Source of the DNA: Dyella japonica A8 | Lineage (GTDB): Bacteria; Pseudomonadota; Gammaproteobacteria; Xanthomonadales; Rhodanobacteraceae | Length of the DNA: 64,000 nt | Reading direction: 5' to 3' | Assembly (NCBI RefSeq): GCF_000725385.1 | Contig: NZ_CP008884.1 | Coordinates: forward strand, 1,054,001-1,118,000 | Part shown: positions 55,736 through 63,551 of the stretch, in pieces | Layout of the letters: each line of letters opens with the position of its first letter | How positions within the stretch are numbered: the first letter of the stretch is position 1 | Made by a program: the position numbers and the translations under genes | The notes under the pieces: generated by a model | What the model saw: the letters and a program-made list of their open reading frames with translations, nothing else | What the model was told of the DNA's origin: nothing | Databases searched by the model: none

Positions 55736-55739
55736 TATG

Positions 55740-55967
55740 GCTACAGACCGACCCGTAGGCAGACGGGATGGCCCGCCGAAACCGGCAGTACGCGTGAAGT
55801 TCCTGTGAGGGTGCAGGTCGAAGCGGCCGGCTCTTTCCTCCCTGCGTCCACCGGCAGGGCGGACCCGTGGCCGACCTTGGTCTGGTTTGAACCCTCCCGG
55901 CGGGCATGGCACCCTCCCAGCCTTATATCCCCCGGACGCCGCGCCGTCCGAGCCACCCGGAGTGCCC
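55740..55967. other. Structured leader region before the M28 peptidase
   Basis: The region upstream of the peptidase has several short stems: CCCGT...ACGGG (55750-55766), GCCGAAACCGGC, and CCCTGC...GCAGGG (about 55846-55866). A structured 5' UTR or small RNA is possible, but no known riboswitch consensus was recognised. The whole dgoR-peptidase gap (55438-55967) holds no gene. Confidence 0.35.
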
Positions 55968-57617
55968 ATGCCCCGCACGTTCCTTGCCTTCGCGCTTGCC
56001 GCGACCTTCACCACCGCCGCGCTGGCCGCGGTTCCCGCCGCGGAGCAACCCGGCCTGGCGCAGATCCGCGAAGGCGACCTGCGCGCGGACATTGGCTTCC
56101 TGGCCTCCGACGCGTTGCAGGGGCGCCTGTCCCTGCAGCCGGGCGATGACGCCGCCGTGCAGTGGATTGCCTCGGAGTTCGCCAAGGCCGGGCTCAAGCC
56201 CATCGCCACCGATGCGCAGGGTCAGCCGAGCTTCCTGCAGGCCGTGCCGCTGGTCGAATATCGCGCCGACGCGAAGGCCACGCGCCTGACCCTGACGCGC
56301 CAGGGCAAGAACATCGAGTGGAAGGAGCCCGAAGTTTCCGGCGCCTTCCCCACCGACCAGGATGTCTCCGCGCCCGTGGTGTTCGCCGGCTACGGCATCA
56401 CCGCGCCCGAGCTGGGTTACGACGACTACGCCGGCATCGACGTGAAGGGCAAGGTGGTCGTGGTGTTCGACCACGAGCCGCAGGAGAAGGACCCCAAGTC
56501 CATCTTCAACGGCACCGGCAACACGCGCTACGCCACCGGCTACGTGAAGGTGCTCAACGCCCAGGAGCATGGCGCCGTGGCGGTGCTGATGGCGCCCGAG
56601 CCCTCGCACAACCATCCCTCGGCGCAGGAAGTGCGCGCGCGCATCGGCCACCACGCCGAGCACGCGGCCAACCCGATTCCCTCGCAGGCGCTGGCCGACA
56701 GCCCGCTGCATATCCCCAGCATGATCATCTCCGCCGATGTGTCCAACGCGCTGCTCAGCGCCAGCGGCAGCACGCCGGCGGCGCTGCAGTCGGGCATTGA
56801 CGCGGATCTCAAACCGCATTCGCAGGCCCTGCCGGATACGGCGATCAGCCTGCACCTGAAGAACAGCTCGCGTCGCGAGGCCACCACCTGGAACGTGGTC
56901 GGCCTGGTGGAAGGCAGCGATCCGAAGCTGGCGCCGGAAACCATCATCATCAGCGGCCACCACGACCACGACGGGCAGGCCGGCGACAAGATCTGGCACG
57001 GCGCCGACGACAACGCCTCCGGCACGGTGGGCGTGGTCACGCTGGCCCGTGCGTTCGCGGCCAACCCGACCAAGCCGAAGCGTTCCATCCTGTTCGCCGT
57101 GTTCGCGGCGGAAGAGCGCGGCTTGCTGGGTGCGTACTACCTGGCAGCGCATCCGCTGCGTCCGCTCGACACCACGCGCGCCATGGTCAACTTCGACATG
57201 ATCGGCCGCGACGAGAAGCCCAGCCCCCAGACGGACGGCCTGATCGACATCCCAGCCGACACCAGCAACCGCCTCAACCTGATCGGCGCGGCGTATAGCC
57301 CGGACTACCAGCGCACCGTGGCCAAGGCCAACGGGGACGTGGGCCTCACGCTGGACGACCGCTTCGACCACGAGTACGCGCTGAACGTGTTCTTCCGCTC
57401 CGACCAGTTCCCGTTCGTGCTGCACAACGTGCCGGCGTTCTGGTGGTTCACCGGCTTCCACCCGGACTACCACCACCCGAGCGACACGGCGGAGAAGATC
57501 GACTATCCGAAGATGGCCAGGATCCTCAAGCTGGCTTATCTGAGCACCTGGCAGTTCGCCAACGAGGCGACGCCGCCGAAGTTCGTGTCGCATCCGGGTG
57601 GGGGCAAGGCACCGTAA
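55968..57617 (+). CDS. Exported M28-family metallopeptidase with PA-like domain
   Basis: 549 residues from ATG 55968. Signal peptide MPRTFLAFALAATFTTAALA. A PA-like insert spans about residues 110-290 (APVVFAGYGITAPELGYDDYAGIDVKGKVVVVFDHEP). The M28 catalytic domain carries the Zn ligands: IISGHHDHDG (His), HGADDNASGTVGV (Asp), FAAEERGLLGAYYL (catalytic Glu and Glu ligand), NFDMIGRDE (Asp) and FHPDYHHPSDT (His). It is an aminopeptidase or carboxypeptidase-like enzyme of the periplasm or outside. Divergent from the galactose operon; its substrate is unknown. Confidence 0.93.
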   Translation: MPRTFLAFALAATFTTAALAAVPAAEQPGLAQIREGDLRADIGFLASDALQGRLSLQPGDDAAVQWIASEFAKAGLKPIATDAQGQPSFLQAVPLVEYRADAKATRLTLTRQGKNIEWKEPEVSGAFPTDQDVSAPVVFAGYGITAPELGYDDYAGIDVKGKVVVVFDHEPQEKDPKSIFNGTGNTRYATGYVKVLNAQEHGAVAVLMAPEPSHNHPSAQEVRARIGHHAEHAANPIPSQALADSPLHIPSMIISADVSNALLSASGSTPAALQSGIDADLKPHSQALPDTAISLHLKNSSRREATTWNVVGLVEGSDPKLAPETIIISGHHDHDGQAGDKIWHGADDNASGTVGVVTLARAFAANPTKPKRSILFAVFAAEERGLLGAYYLAAHPLRPLDTTRAMVNFDMIGRDEKPSPQTDGLIDIPADTSNRLNLIGAAYSPDYQRTVAKANGDVGLTLDDRFDHEYALNVFFRSDQFPFVLHNVPAFWWFTGFHPDYHHPSDTAEKIDYPKMARILKLAYLSTWQFANEATPPKFVSHPGGGKAP

Positions 57618-57645
57618 GCACGTCGCTTGCGATCACCTTCAAAGC

Positions 57646-57733
57646 CCGTCATTCCCGCGGAGGCGGGAATCCAGTGCCTTTAGGCCATCCGTAGCAAAGT
57701 CACTGGATCCCCGCCTCCGCGGGGATGACGAGC
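57646..57733. repeat. Inverted pair of dRS3-like repeats (first)
   Basis: Left unit CGTCATTCCCGCGGAGGCGG, right unit inverted ending GGGGATGACGAGC. The right part belongs to a 154-bp block (57663-57816) repeated directly at 57867-58020. Confidence 0.88.
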
Positions 57734-57747
57734 TATGGTGTCGCGCG

Positions 57748-57816
57748 TTACGGCTGGAACGACACGTGCTCGCGCGCGCGATCAATCAGCACCTTCTCGA
57801 TGGCTGGCCAGCGTGC
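57748..57816 (-). pseudogene. Duplicated 3' end of the adjacent exported-protein gene
   Basis: These bases copy 57952-58020, the last 22 codons and stop of the following minus-strand gene, with about two substitutions. Together with the preceding repeat they form a 154-bp direct duplication offset by 204 bp. The fragment has no upstream gene body and cannot be functional as a protein. Confidence 0.85.
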
Positions 57817-57836
57817 GACAGGTTTTAACGCTCGCC

Positions 57837-57936
57837 ATTCCCGCGAACCCCGAAAAGGGGGCGAGAGCGGGAATCCAGTGCCTTTAGGCCATCCGTAGCA
57901 AAGTCACTGGATCCCCGCCTCCGCGGGGATGACGAG
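57837..57936. repeat. Inverted pair of dRS3-like repeats (second, with interrupted left unit)
   Basis: The left unit ATTCCCGCG...AGCGGGAATCC is interrupted by about 20 bp (CCCCGAAAAGGGGGCGAG); the right unit is intact. It is the second copy of the block at 57663. Confidence 0.85.
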
Positions 57937-57951
57937 CTGTGGTGTCGCGCG

Positions 57952-58599
57952 TTACGGCTGGAACGACACGTGCTCGCGCGCGCGTTCAATCAGCGCCTTC
58001 TCGATGGCTGGCCAGCGTGCATGCTCTGCGCCGCCCTTGCCCAGCTGCGCCGCGGTAAACCCGGTCGGTGCCAGATCCTCGCCATAGATCACCATCAGCT
58101 CCTTGCGCTTCTGCGCATCGGGCAGATGGACCAGCCGCACATACATGCCATTGGCAGGACGCAGGTATCCTTTGGCGGCCAGCAGCTGGCGCTGGTGCTC
58201 GCCATCGGAGCCCGGCTCGCTGGGCTCATTCGCGTCCTGTACCCACGTATCCAGATAGAAATCCAGGCCGTTGATGGTGACGTGGCGAGAGCCTGCGTAG
58301 TCATGGTGCAGCTCGGGCCGCGACGGGATGTACGCCTCGAACTGCACCCAATACAGGCGCTGGATGCGCTTGTCGGCATCGGCGTCCACGAACAGGTGCA
58401 TCTCGCAGTCGTCGAAGCCCAGCAGCAGCCACCGGTCCGCGCCCACGTACTGCGCCGAGGCGGGCAGGTCGATGCGTATCTTCGGGTCGTGGCTGGAGAT
58501 GACGGTTGTACCGCGCACCGTTCGTTCCGGCGTCTGTCCATGGGCAGGCAACACAAGGCACGCCAGGGTCAGTGACGCCATTGCCATTGTTTTCCACAT
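57952..58599 (-). CDS. Exported protein of unknown function
   Basis: 215 residues from ATG 58599. Signal peptide MWKTMAMASLTLACLVLPAHG. The mature protein has few cysteines, a beta-rich middle (KIRIDLPASAQYVGADRWLLLGFDDCEMHLFVDADADKRIQRLYWVQFEAYI region) and a helical, charged C-terminus (EKALIERAREHVSFQP). No known family recognised. Its 3' end has been duplicated downstream (57748-57816). It is co-oriented with the ClpP-like gene 183 bp upstream. Probably periplasmic. Confidence 0.75.
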   Translation of the reverse strand: MWKTMAMASLTLACLVLPAHGQTPERTVRGTTVISSHDPKIRIDLPASAQYVGADRWLLLGFDDCEMHLFVDADADKRIQRLYWVQFEAYIPSRPELHHDYAGSRHVTINGLDFYLDTWVQDANEPSEPGSDGEHQRQLLAAKGYLRPANGMYVRLVHLPDAQKRKELMVIYGEDLAPTGFTAAQLGKGGAEHARWPAIEKALIERAREHVSFQP

Positions 58600-58782
58600 G
58601 ACGCACCTCGCTGTTCCGTTGACGGTTCAAGGCGAGGGCCAGGCCAGGTCTTGAGCGCACGGCAACGAGGGTGCCATCGTGCGCGACGTGCCGTCCCCTG
58701 CCATGCGGCATGGCCTGCATGGCATCGCAGGTCACGCCGATGGCGTCCGTGCGGTCGCCGGACATCCCGGCGGCGATGGCGT

Positions 58783-59901
58783 TCAGCCCTTGGTGGTGCT
58801 GGTCTGTTTCGCCATCTGTTGGCAGCCGCTGCTGAAGCTGCGCAACTCGTTGCGCACCGGATCCATCTCCATCCAGAAACCGTAGCGCACGCTGCCGCCG
58901 CGATCGGCCAGCCACGCGGCCATCAGGTAGGCGGAGGGCAGCTGGCTCAGTTGCGCCAGCGGAATGCTCTGGGTGAACACCACCGATGAGCCTACCGTCG
59001 AGATATTTGCATGGTTGTCTTCGGCGGCGGGCTTGTCGTTGATCTCGAAATACGAGTGGGTGGCGCGCGCCACCATCTGCCGTGCGCGATCCGCGCCGAT
59101 GGCGTAGTTCGCGGTGATGGAGAGACCATCGGGGTGGCACTGCAGAATCAGGCGATGCTCGCCATCACGCGCCAGCTGCGTGAGGGTAAGCGAGGTGCCG
59201 CCGTTCGCCGGGCCGTAGACCGCGGTCGGCGTGAGGCGACCGTTGTTGGCCAGGCCGTCCTTGCGCATCTGCTCGGCATCCAGCCAGGTCACTTCGCTGC
59301 TCGATGCGTTGCCGAACACCTGCGGGTCAACGCCCATGTCCTTCAGGTAGGCCGTGGCCGTAGCGGCGGAGGCGTTGCCGGCCACCGGCTGCGCCCCAAA
59401 GCGGTCGCTGCCCGTGGGCGCCCAGCGGAACAGCCCGCCGGCATAGGCGTAGGCGCAGGCGTCCACGCACTGCGACGATTTCGGGAAGATCGGTTGGGTG
59501 GCGGTGCGCCGTGGCGAGCCAAGGTGCGTGGTCATGTTGCCCGCGCGGAACAGCCGTCCCAGTGCGATGCCTGCGGCCAGGTCGCCGCCCGGCGAGTTGA
59601 GATAGATGTCGCTGTTGGGCGGGATCTTGCGCGACTGGATCAGCGCGCCCACGCGCTGCGCCGCGTCCGCGTCGATCGGGCCGTACAGGTAGACCTGCGG
59701 CACCTTGGCGACGGACAGCGTGATGCGGTCATCGTTGACCTGCACGGCGAGCTGACTGCCGCTCGTGCCTTGCGCGGCACCGCGCGACGCGCCTTGTGCA
59801 TGGGCCTGCATGGTCGCGGCGCCGCCCAGCAGCATGGCGAAGGCGCACAGCGTCTGGCGTAGTGGAAATCCGGGGCGATGCGTGGGATGAGCGACTCGCA
59901 C
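58783..59901 (-). CDS. Exported ClpP/crotonase-fold protein lacking the catalytic serine
   Basis: About 372 residues. A GTG at 59901 with AGG 8 bases upstream is preferred; a TTG at 59934 is possible. A signal peptide follows (TLCAFAMLLGGAATMQAHAQ). Residues about 45-190 resemble periplasmic ClpP-like proteins (COG3904): VYLYGPIDADAAQRVGALI, DIYLNSPGGDLAAGIALGRLFR, SSQCVDACAYAYAGGLFRW. From memory of the family, the nucleophile serine sits in the CxSAC position; here it is Asp (codon 59461-59463), so protease activity is doubtful. The C-terminal 180 residues match nothing I know. Likely periplasmic. Confidence 0.75.
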   Translation of the reverse strand: MRVAHPTHRPGFPLRQTLCAFAMLLGGAATMQAHAQGASRGAAQGTSGSQLAVQVNDDRITLSVAKVPQVYLYGPIDADAAQRVGALIQSRKIPPNSDIYLNSPGGDLAAGIALGRLFRAGNMTTHLGSPRRTATQPIFPKSSQCVDACAYAYAGGLFRWAPTGSDRFGAQPVAGNASAATATAYLKDMGVDPQVFGNASSSEVTWLDAEQMRKDGLANNGRLTPTAVYGPANGGTSLTLTQLARDGEHRLILQCHPDGLSITANYAIGADRARQMVARATHSYFEINDKPAAEDNHANISTVGSSVVFTQSIPLAQLSQLPSAYLMAAWLADRGGSVRYGFWMEMDPVRNELRSFSSGCQQMAKQTSTTKG

Positions 59902-59986
59902 GTGAACGACCTGATCATGCAAAGAGGTCGGCAAGTGTGCGGCAAACGGGATGTCTCATGGGTGAAGGGGGTGCTGGCCTGGCCGT

Positions 59987-60036
59987 TGTCCGGACAGGGC
60001 GGACAGGGCCGGACGTCCGGGGTTTTGTCCGCGGAC
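59987..60036. promoter_or_regulatory. Three palindromes, possible enhancer for a sigma-54 activator
   Basis: TGTCCGGACA (59987-59996), CCGGACGTCCGG (60009-60020) and GTCCGCGGAC (60027-60036), all perfect and sharing GTCC/GGAC half-sites, centred about 75-115 bp upstream of the sigma-54 promoter. That is the usual place for bacterial enhancer-binding protein sites. The activator is unknown. Confidence 0.55.
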
Positions 60037-60105
60037 GCTGGGCCTGCCGCGTGACGCGCGTTGCAAGTCACTGATCTGACGGAAATCTGTGGCGCGGCGC
60101 GGGGC

Positions 60106-60122
60106 TGGCACGCCGCTTGCTA
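60106..60122 (+). promoter_or_regulatory. Sigma-54 (-24/-12) promoter
   Basis: TGGCACG-CCGC-TTGCTA matches the RpoN consensus TGGCACG-N4-TTGCW at every defined base, with the invariant GG and GC 10 bp apart. It reads toward the S33 hydrolase, whose TTG start lies 96 bp downstream. Confidence 0.8.
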
Positions 60123-60217
60123 ACTGGGGAACAGCGGCGATGCGATCGAGCGCGTGTCGCCAACGACGTACCCGAGGGAGCAGAGGGGCTCCCCGGCACA
60201 CCGACAGGAGAGTGGTC

Positions 60218-61402
60218 TTGAATATCTTGCGTGCATCCATGTTCGTCACGTTGGCTCTTGCGATCGGCTTCCAGGCCGGGCGCGTTCATGCCGACGAGGC
60301 ATCCGCCCCATCCGCCGCGTCCGCGAGCACGCCGGACAAGTCGATGATCTCGCGCGACGAAGTGCGCCGCATCCTCGACAGCAACCGTCGGATCGACACC
60401 ACGCAGGGCATCGACGAGAAGGTCAAGCTGCACATCAACGGCATCGACCAGTGGATTTCCGTCCGCGGCAAGGATCGCCGCAATCCCATCCTGCTGTTCC
60501 TGCACGGTGGCCCGGCATCGCCCGCCATGCCCGAGGGCTACACCTTCCAGACCCCGTGGGAGGATTACTTCACCGTCGTGCAATGGGATCAGCGTGGCAG
60601 CGGCAAGACGTACCGCGCGAACACGGAAGCCGCGATGGCGCCGGGCATGACGGTGGACGGCATGACCGACGACGCGGCGCAGGTCGCGCAGTACCTGCGC
60701 GAGCACTACCACAAGCAGAAGATCTTCCTGCTGGGCCACTCGTGGGGCACCGTGCTCGGCGTGCACCTTGCACAGCTGCATCCGGACTGGTTCTACGCGT
60801 ACATCTCGGTGGGCCAGGTGGTGAACGGCCGCCGCAACGAAGAGGTCGGCTACAACTACGCGCTCGGCCGGGCCAGGGCCGAAGGCAACCGCAAGGCGAT
60901 CGCCGCACTCGAAGGCATCGGCCCGTACCCGGGCACGGCCAAGCTCACGCCCGAACGCATCGGTGTGCGTGGCCAGTGGGAGATGTACTACGGTGGCCTG
61001 GCATGGGGGCGCAAGGACTACCAGTTCGATGTGGATGCCGAAGAGCTTTCGCCCGACTACTCGCGCGAAGACCTGGATGCCATCGACAAGGGCAGCCTGT
61101 TCTCGCTCAACCACCTGCTCGATGCCATGCTGAACGCGGACTTCGACCACACCACGCACTTTGCCTGCCCGGTGCTGGTCTACATCGGCGCGCACGACTA
61201 CACCACGCCGCACGAGAACGCCGAGAAGTGGTTCGGCGACCTGCAGGCGCCGTCCAAGCGGCTGGTGGTGTTCGCCGACTCCGCGCACATGGTCATGCAG
61301 GAGCAGCCCGGCCGCTTCCTTGTGCACCTGGTGAACGACGCGCTGCCGCTCGCGCAGAAGGCAGGCGACGTGGCGCCGGCTGAAATCACCCGGGATCATT
61401 GA
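60218..61402 (+). CDS. Exported alpha/beta hydrolase, S33 prolyl-iminopeptidase-like
   Basis: About 394 residues. A TTG start at 60218 is chosen because GGAG lies 7 bases upstream; an ATG at 60239 is the alternative. Signal peptide ILRASMFVTLALAIGFQAGRVHA. Alpha/beta hydrolase of the prolyl iminopeptidase type: oxyanion motif LFLHGGPASPAMP, DQRGSGKTYR, nucleophile elbow LLGHSWGTVLGVHLA, acidic residue in VLVYIGAHDYTTPHENAEKW, and His in FADSAHMVMQEQPGRF. Relatives remove N-terminal proline or hydrolyse other small substrates; export is unusual for cytoplasmic Pip. It follows a near-perfect sigma-54 promoter, so it may respond to nitrogen or another RpoN signal. Confidence 0.9.
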   Translation: MNILRASMFVTLALAIGFQAGRVHADEASAPSAASASTPDKSMISRDEVRRILDSNRRIDTTQGIDEKVKLHINGIDQWISVRGKDRRNPILLFLHGGPASPAMPEGYTFQTPWEDYFTVVQWDQRGSGKTYRANTEAAMAPGMTVDGMTDDAAQVAQYLREHYHKQKIFLLGHSWGTVLGVHLAQLHPDWFYAYISVGQVVNGRRNEEVGYNYALGRARAEGNRKAIAALEGIGPYPGTAKLTPERIGVRGQWEMYYGGLAWGRKDYQFDVDAEELSPDYSREDLDAIDKGSLFSLNHLLDAMLNADFDHTTHFACPVLVYIGAHDYTTPHENAEKWFGDLQAPSKRLVVFADSAHMVMQEQPGRFLVHLVNDALPLAQKAGDVAPAEITRDH

Positions 61403-61493
61403 TGGCGACGCCCGGCGAGCCGCGACGGCTCGCCGGGCGAAGGTCGTCCGGTTTCGGTGGGAAAGCGGATGTGGCCGGCGAGCTGCGCGGACC

Positions 61494-62087
61494 TCAGTAG
61501 GTGTTGGGGCAGTCCGACTTGGCCAGGGTCTGCGGCACGCTGCCCCCGCTGTACAACAGAGTCATCGGCCTGCCGCTGGCGCCTGTCGCCTTGTAGACGC
61601 CATACAGGTCATACGAGGAGATCTGCTGCGCGGGCATGGTGCCGTAGCGATTGCCATAGCGGCCGCCGTACCCCATGGTCCGCATCTGCGGGTTGTACCG
61701 GCTGAGTCCCCCGGTCACCTTGATGTGGAGGCCGTCGCTGAGCGCCGCCAGTTCTTCTCCGGTGGCCTGCTTGAGCAACGTGGTCTGGCCGAACGGATTG
61801 CGTTCGTCGATCAGCTGGTAAGTGCCGGCGCCATTGGCGCGTACTTCGTAATAGTGCGCGTACTGGCGCTCGATCACGGCGAAGCAGCCCACGAAGTGGT
61901 TGGCGTCGCGGTCCTCGATGTGCGTGGACTGCACATTGCTGCCTTCGCACGGCGTTTCCTGGTACGCGACCGCGCCAGCCTTCACGCATTTGTAGATGTC
62001 GGCCCGTGCGTGGCCCGGGACCAGCAGCGCAAGCAACGGCAAAGCACCGGCCAGCCCTTTGGCCCACCGGCTATCGAGCAACGGCAT
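61494..62087 (-). CDS. Exported DUF4124-like protein
   Basis: 197 residues from ATG 62087, with GGAG and AAGGA upstream. Signal peptide LAGALPLLALLVPGHARA. The mature N-terminus DIYKCVKAGAVAYQETPCEGS is the DUF4124 pattern (YxC...G...YqdtPC). The remainder, including a Gly/Tyr/Arg-rich patch (MGYGGRYGNRYGTMP) and a C-terminal SDCPNTY, is not recognised. Four or more cysteines suggest disulfides. DUF4124 proteins are small periplasmic proteins of unknown role, common in Xanthomonadales. Divergent from the LacI gene. Confidence 0.8.
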   Translation of the reverse strand: MPLLDSRWAKGLAGALPLLALLVPGHARADIYKCVKAGAVAYQETPCEGSNVQSTHIEDRDANHFVGCFAVIERQYAHYYEVRANGAGTYQLIDERNPFGQTTLLKQATGEELAALSDGLHIKVTGGLSRYNPQMRTMGYGGRYGNRYGTMPAQQISSYDLYGVYKATGASGRPMTLLYSGGSVPQTLAKSDCPNTY

Positions 62088-62323
62088 GTTTCCTTCTCCC
62101 CTGTTGTCCGAACGTGCGCGGCAGTGTGCAAGGCACCGTCGCACCTCTCCGTGATGGCGTCGAACCCCTCTTCCTGCGGCGGAGCATATCCCGTTTCCCC
62201 GGGTGGCGGCCTCCCACCTGACGGGGGATGCGGCAACGTCAGCGCGGCGCCAGCTCCGGGTTCTTGTAAACCGCCTTCGGCAAAAGGCATATTGATCCGG
62301 CAGCAGTTCGCGTTGGAGAAGTC

Positions 62324-63337
62324 ATGCGGGTCCGCCTCGAAGATGTAGCACGTGCGACGGGCGTCTCGCCCAAGACGGTGTCCCGCGTCCTCAACGAAGA
62401 ATCCTCGGTCAAGGAATCCACCCGCCAGAAGGTGCTGGCGGCGATGGAGTCGATGAACTATCGCCCCAGCCCCGCCGCACGCGGGCTGGCGGGCAGCCGG
62501 TCGTTCCTGGTCGCGATGCTTTACGACAACAACGACAACCCGGCGTCGACCTATCTGGCCGAAGTGCAGGATGGCGTGCTCGACGCCTGCGATGCGCATC
62601 GCTACAGCATGATGGCCTGTCCGCTGCGCATGCGCGGCAAGGACTTCATCCGTCGCGTCGATGCATTGGTGTACGACCACCACATCGACGGTGTGATCAT
62701 GACGCCACCGCTCACCGACTACGCGCCGCTGCTGCAGCGATTGAAGGAACACGGCGTGCCGCACGCCAGCCTGTCGCCGTTGCAGCACGAAGGCACCATC
62801 GGCGTGTGCATGGACGAGCAGCTGGCGGCCAAGGCCCTGGTGACGCATCTGGTGGAACTGGGGCACCGGCGCATCGCGCACATCGTCGGCATCGCCAACC
62901 ACGGCGCCAGCCGCTGGCGACTGGCGGGCTACAAGGACGCGCTGGCTGCGGCTGGCCTGCCGTTCGATCCGCAGTACGTGGTGCAGGGCGAGTTCACCTT
63001 CGGCTCGGGCGTGCTCGCGGCGCGCGAGCTGTTCGCCCTGCCGGAGCTGCCCACCGCCATCTTCGCCGCCAATGACGACATGGCCGCGGGTGTGATGTGG
63101 GCGGCGAACGAGCGCGGCCTGAAGGTGCCGCGCGACCTGTCCGTCTGCGGCTTCGATGACACGCCGCTGGCCACGCAGCTATGGCCGCCACTCACCACCG
63201 TGCGCCAGCCCAGCCGCGAGATGGGCAAGCTTGCCGCGCTGCAGCTGATGGAACTGCTGCGTGGGCGCGGTACCGGCCTGCTGGTGCAGGTGCCGTACGC
63301 GCTGCAGCTGCGCGAATCCACCTCGCGGGTTCCCTGA
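62324..63337 (+). CDS. LacI-family transcriptional regulator
   Basis: 337 residues. N-terminal HTH: VRLEDVARATGVSPKTVSRVLNEESSVKESTRQKVLAAMESMNYRPSPAARGLAG, including the hinge helix. The periplasmic-binding-protein-like core holds LVAMLYDNNDNPASTYLAEVQDG, HHIDGVIMTPPLTD, GHRRIAHIVGIANHGASRWRLAGYKDAL, TAIFAANDDMAAGVMWAA and VCGFDDTPLATQLWPPLTTVRQP. It binds a sugar and an operator with a central CG. The likely target is the GH3 gene downstream, which has a fitting palindrome; autoregulation is not obvious. Confidence 0.94.
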   Translation: MRVRLEDVARATGVSPKTVSRVLNEESSVKESTRQKVLAAMESMNYRPSPAARGLAGSRSFLVAMLYDNNDNPASTYLAEVQDGVLDACDAHRYSMMACPLRMRGKDFIRRVDALVYDHHIDGVIMTPPLTDYAPLLQRLKEHGVPHASLSPLQHEGTIGVCMDEQLAAKALVTHLVELGHRRIAHIVGIANHGASRWRLAGYKDALAAAGLPFDPQYVVQGEFTFGSGVLAARELFALPELPTAIFAANDDMAAGVMWAANERGLKVPRDLSVCGFDDTPLATQLWPPLTTVRQPSREMGKLAALQLMELLRGRGTGLLVQVPYALQLRESTSRVP

Positions 63338-63470
63338 GCCCGCCACCGGCCAGGCATCCCGTCCCACCCTGGTCGAAGGCTGTCGTCCTGGCTTAACACT
63401 CTGATTAAAAAGAAATAAACGGGCTGTCGCGTGAACTTCCGGTCCGTTCTGCGGCCTGTTGCATCGCAAA

Positions 63471-63485
63471 TTGACAGCGCTGTCA
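63471..63485. promoter_or_regulatory. LacI-type operator overlapping the -35 box of the GH3 gene
   Basis: TGACAGCGCTGTCA (63472-63485) is a perfect 14-bp palindrome with a central CG, the LacI-family pattern. TTGACA (63471-63476), a perfect -35 hexamer, overlaps it. A further TGTCA half-site follows at about 63490. Binding here would block the polymerase. Confidence 0.7.
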
Positions 63486-63551
63486 TTTCTGTCAGTCTCG
63501 GCGGCGGCCGGCTCCAAGGGGGAGCCGGCTCCCTGCCTGATGGAGAGAGCC

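Larger units (their letters stand above)
59902..60217. other. Divergent control region of the ClpP-like gene and S33 hydrolase
   Basis: 316 bp containing three palindromes (59987-60036) and a sigma-54-type promoter (60106-60122) reading toward the hydrolase. No gene seen. Confidence 0.6.

Noticed and set aside
55740..55967. Leader of the M28 peptidase considered as a riboswitch
   Set aside because: Short stems are present but no known aptamer consensus (cobalamin, glycine, guanidine, SAM) could be recognised.
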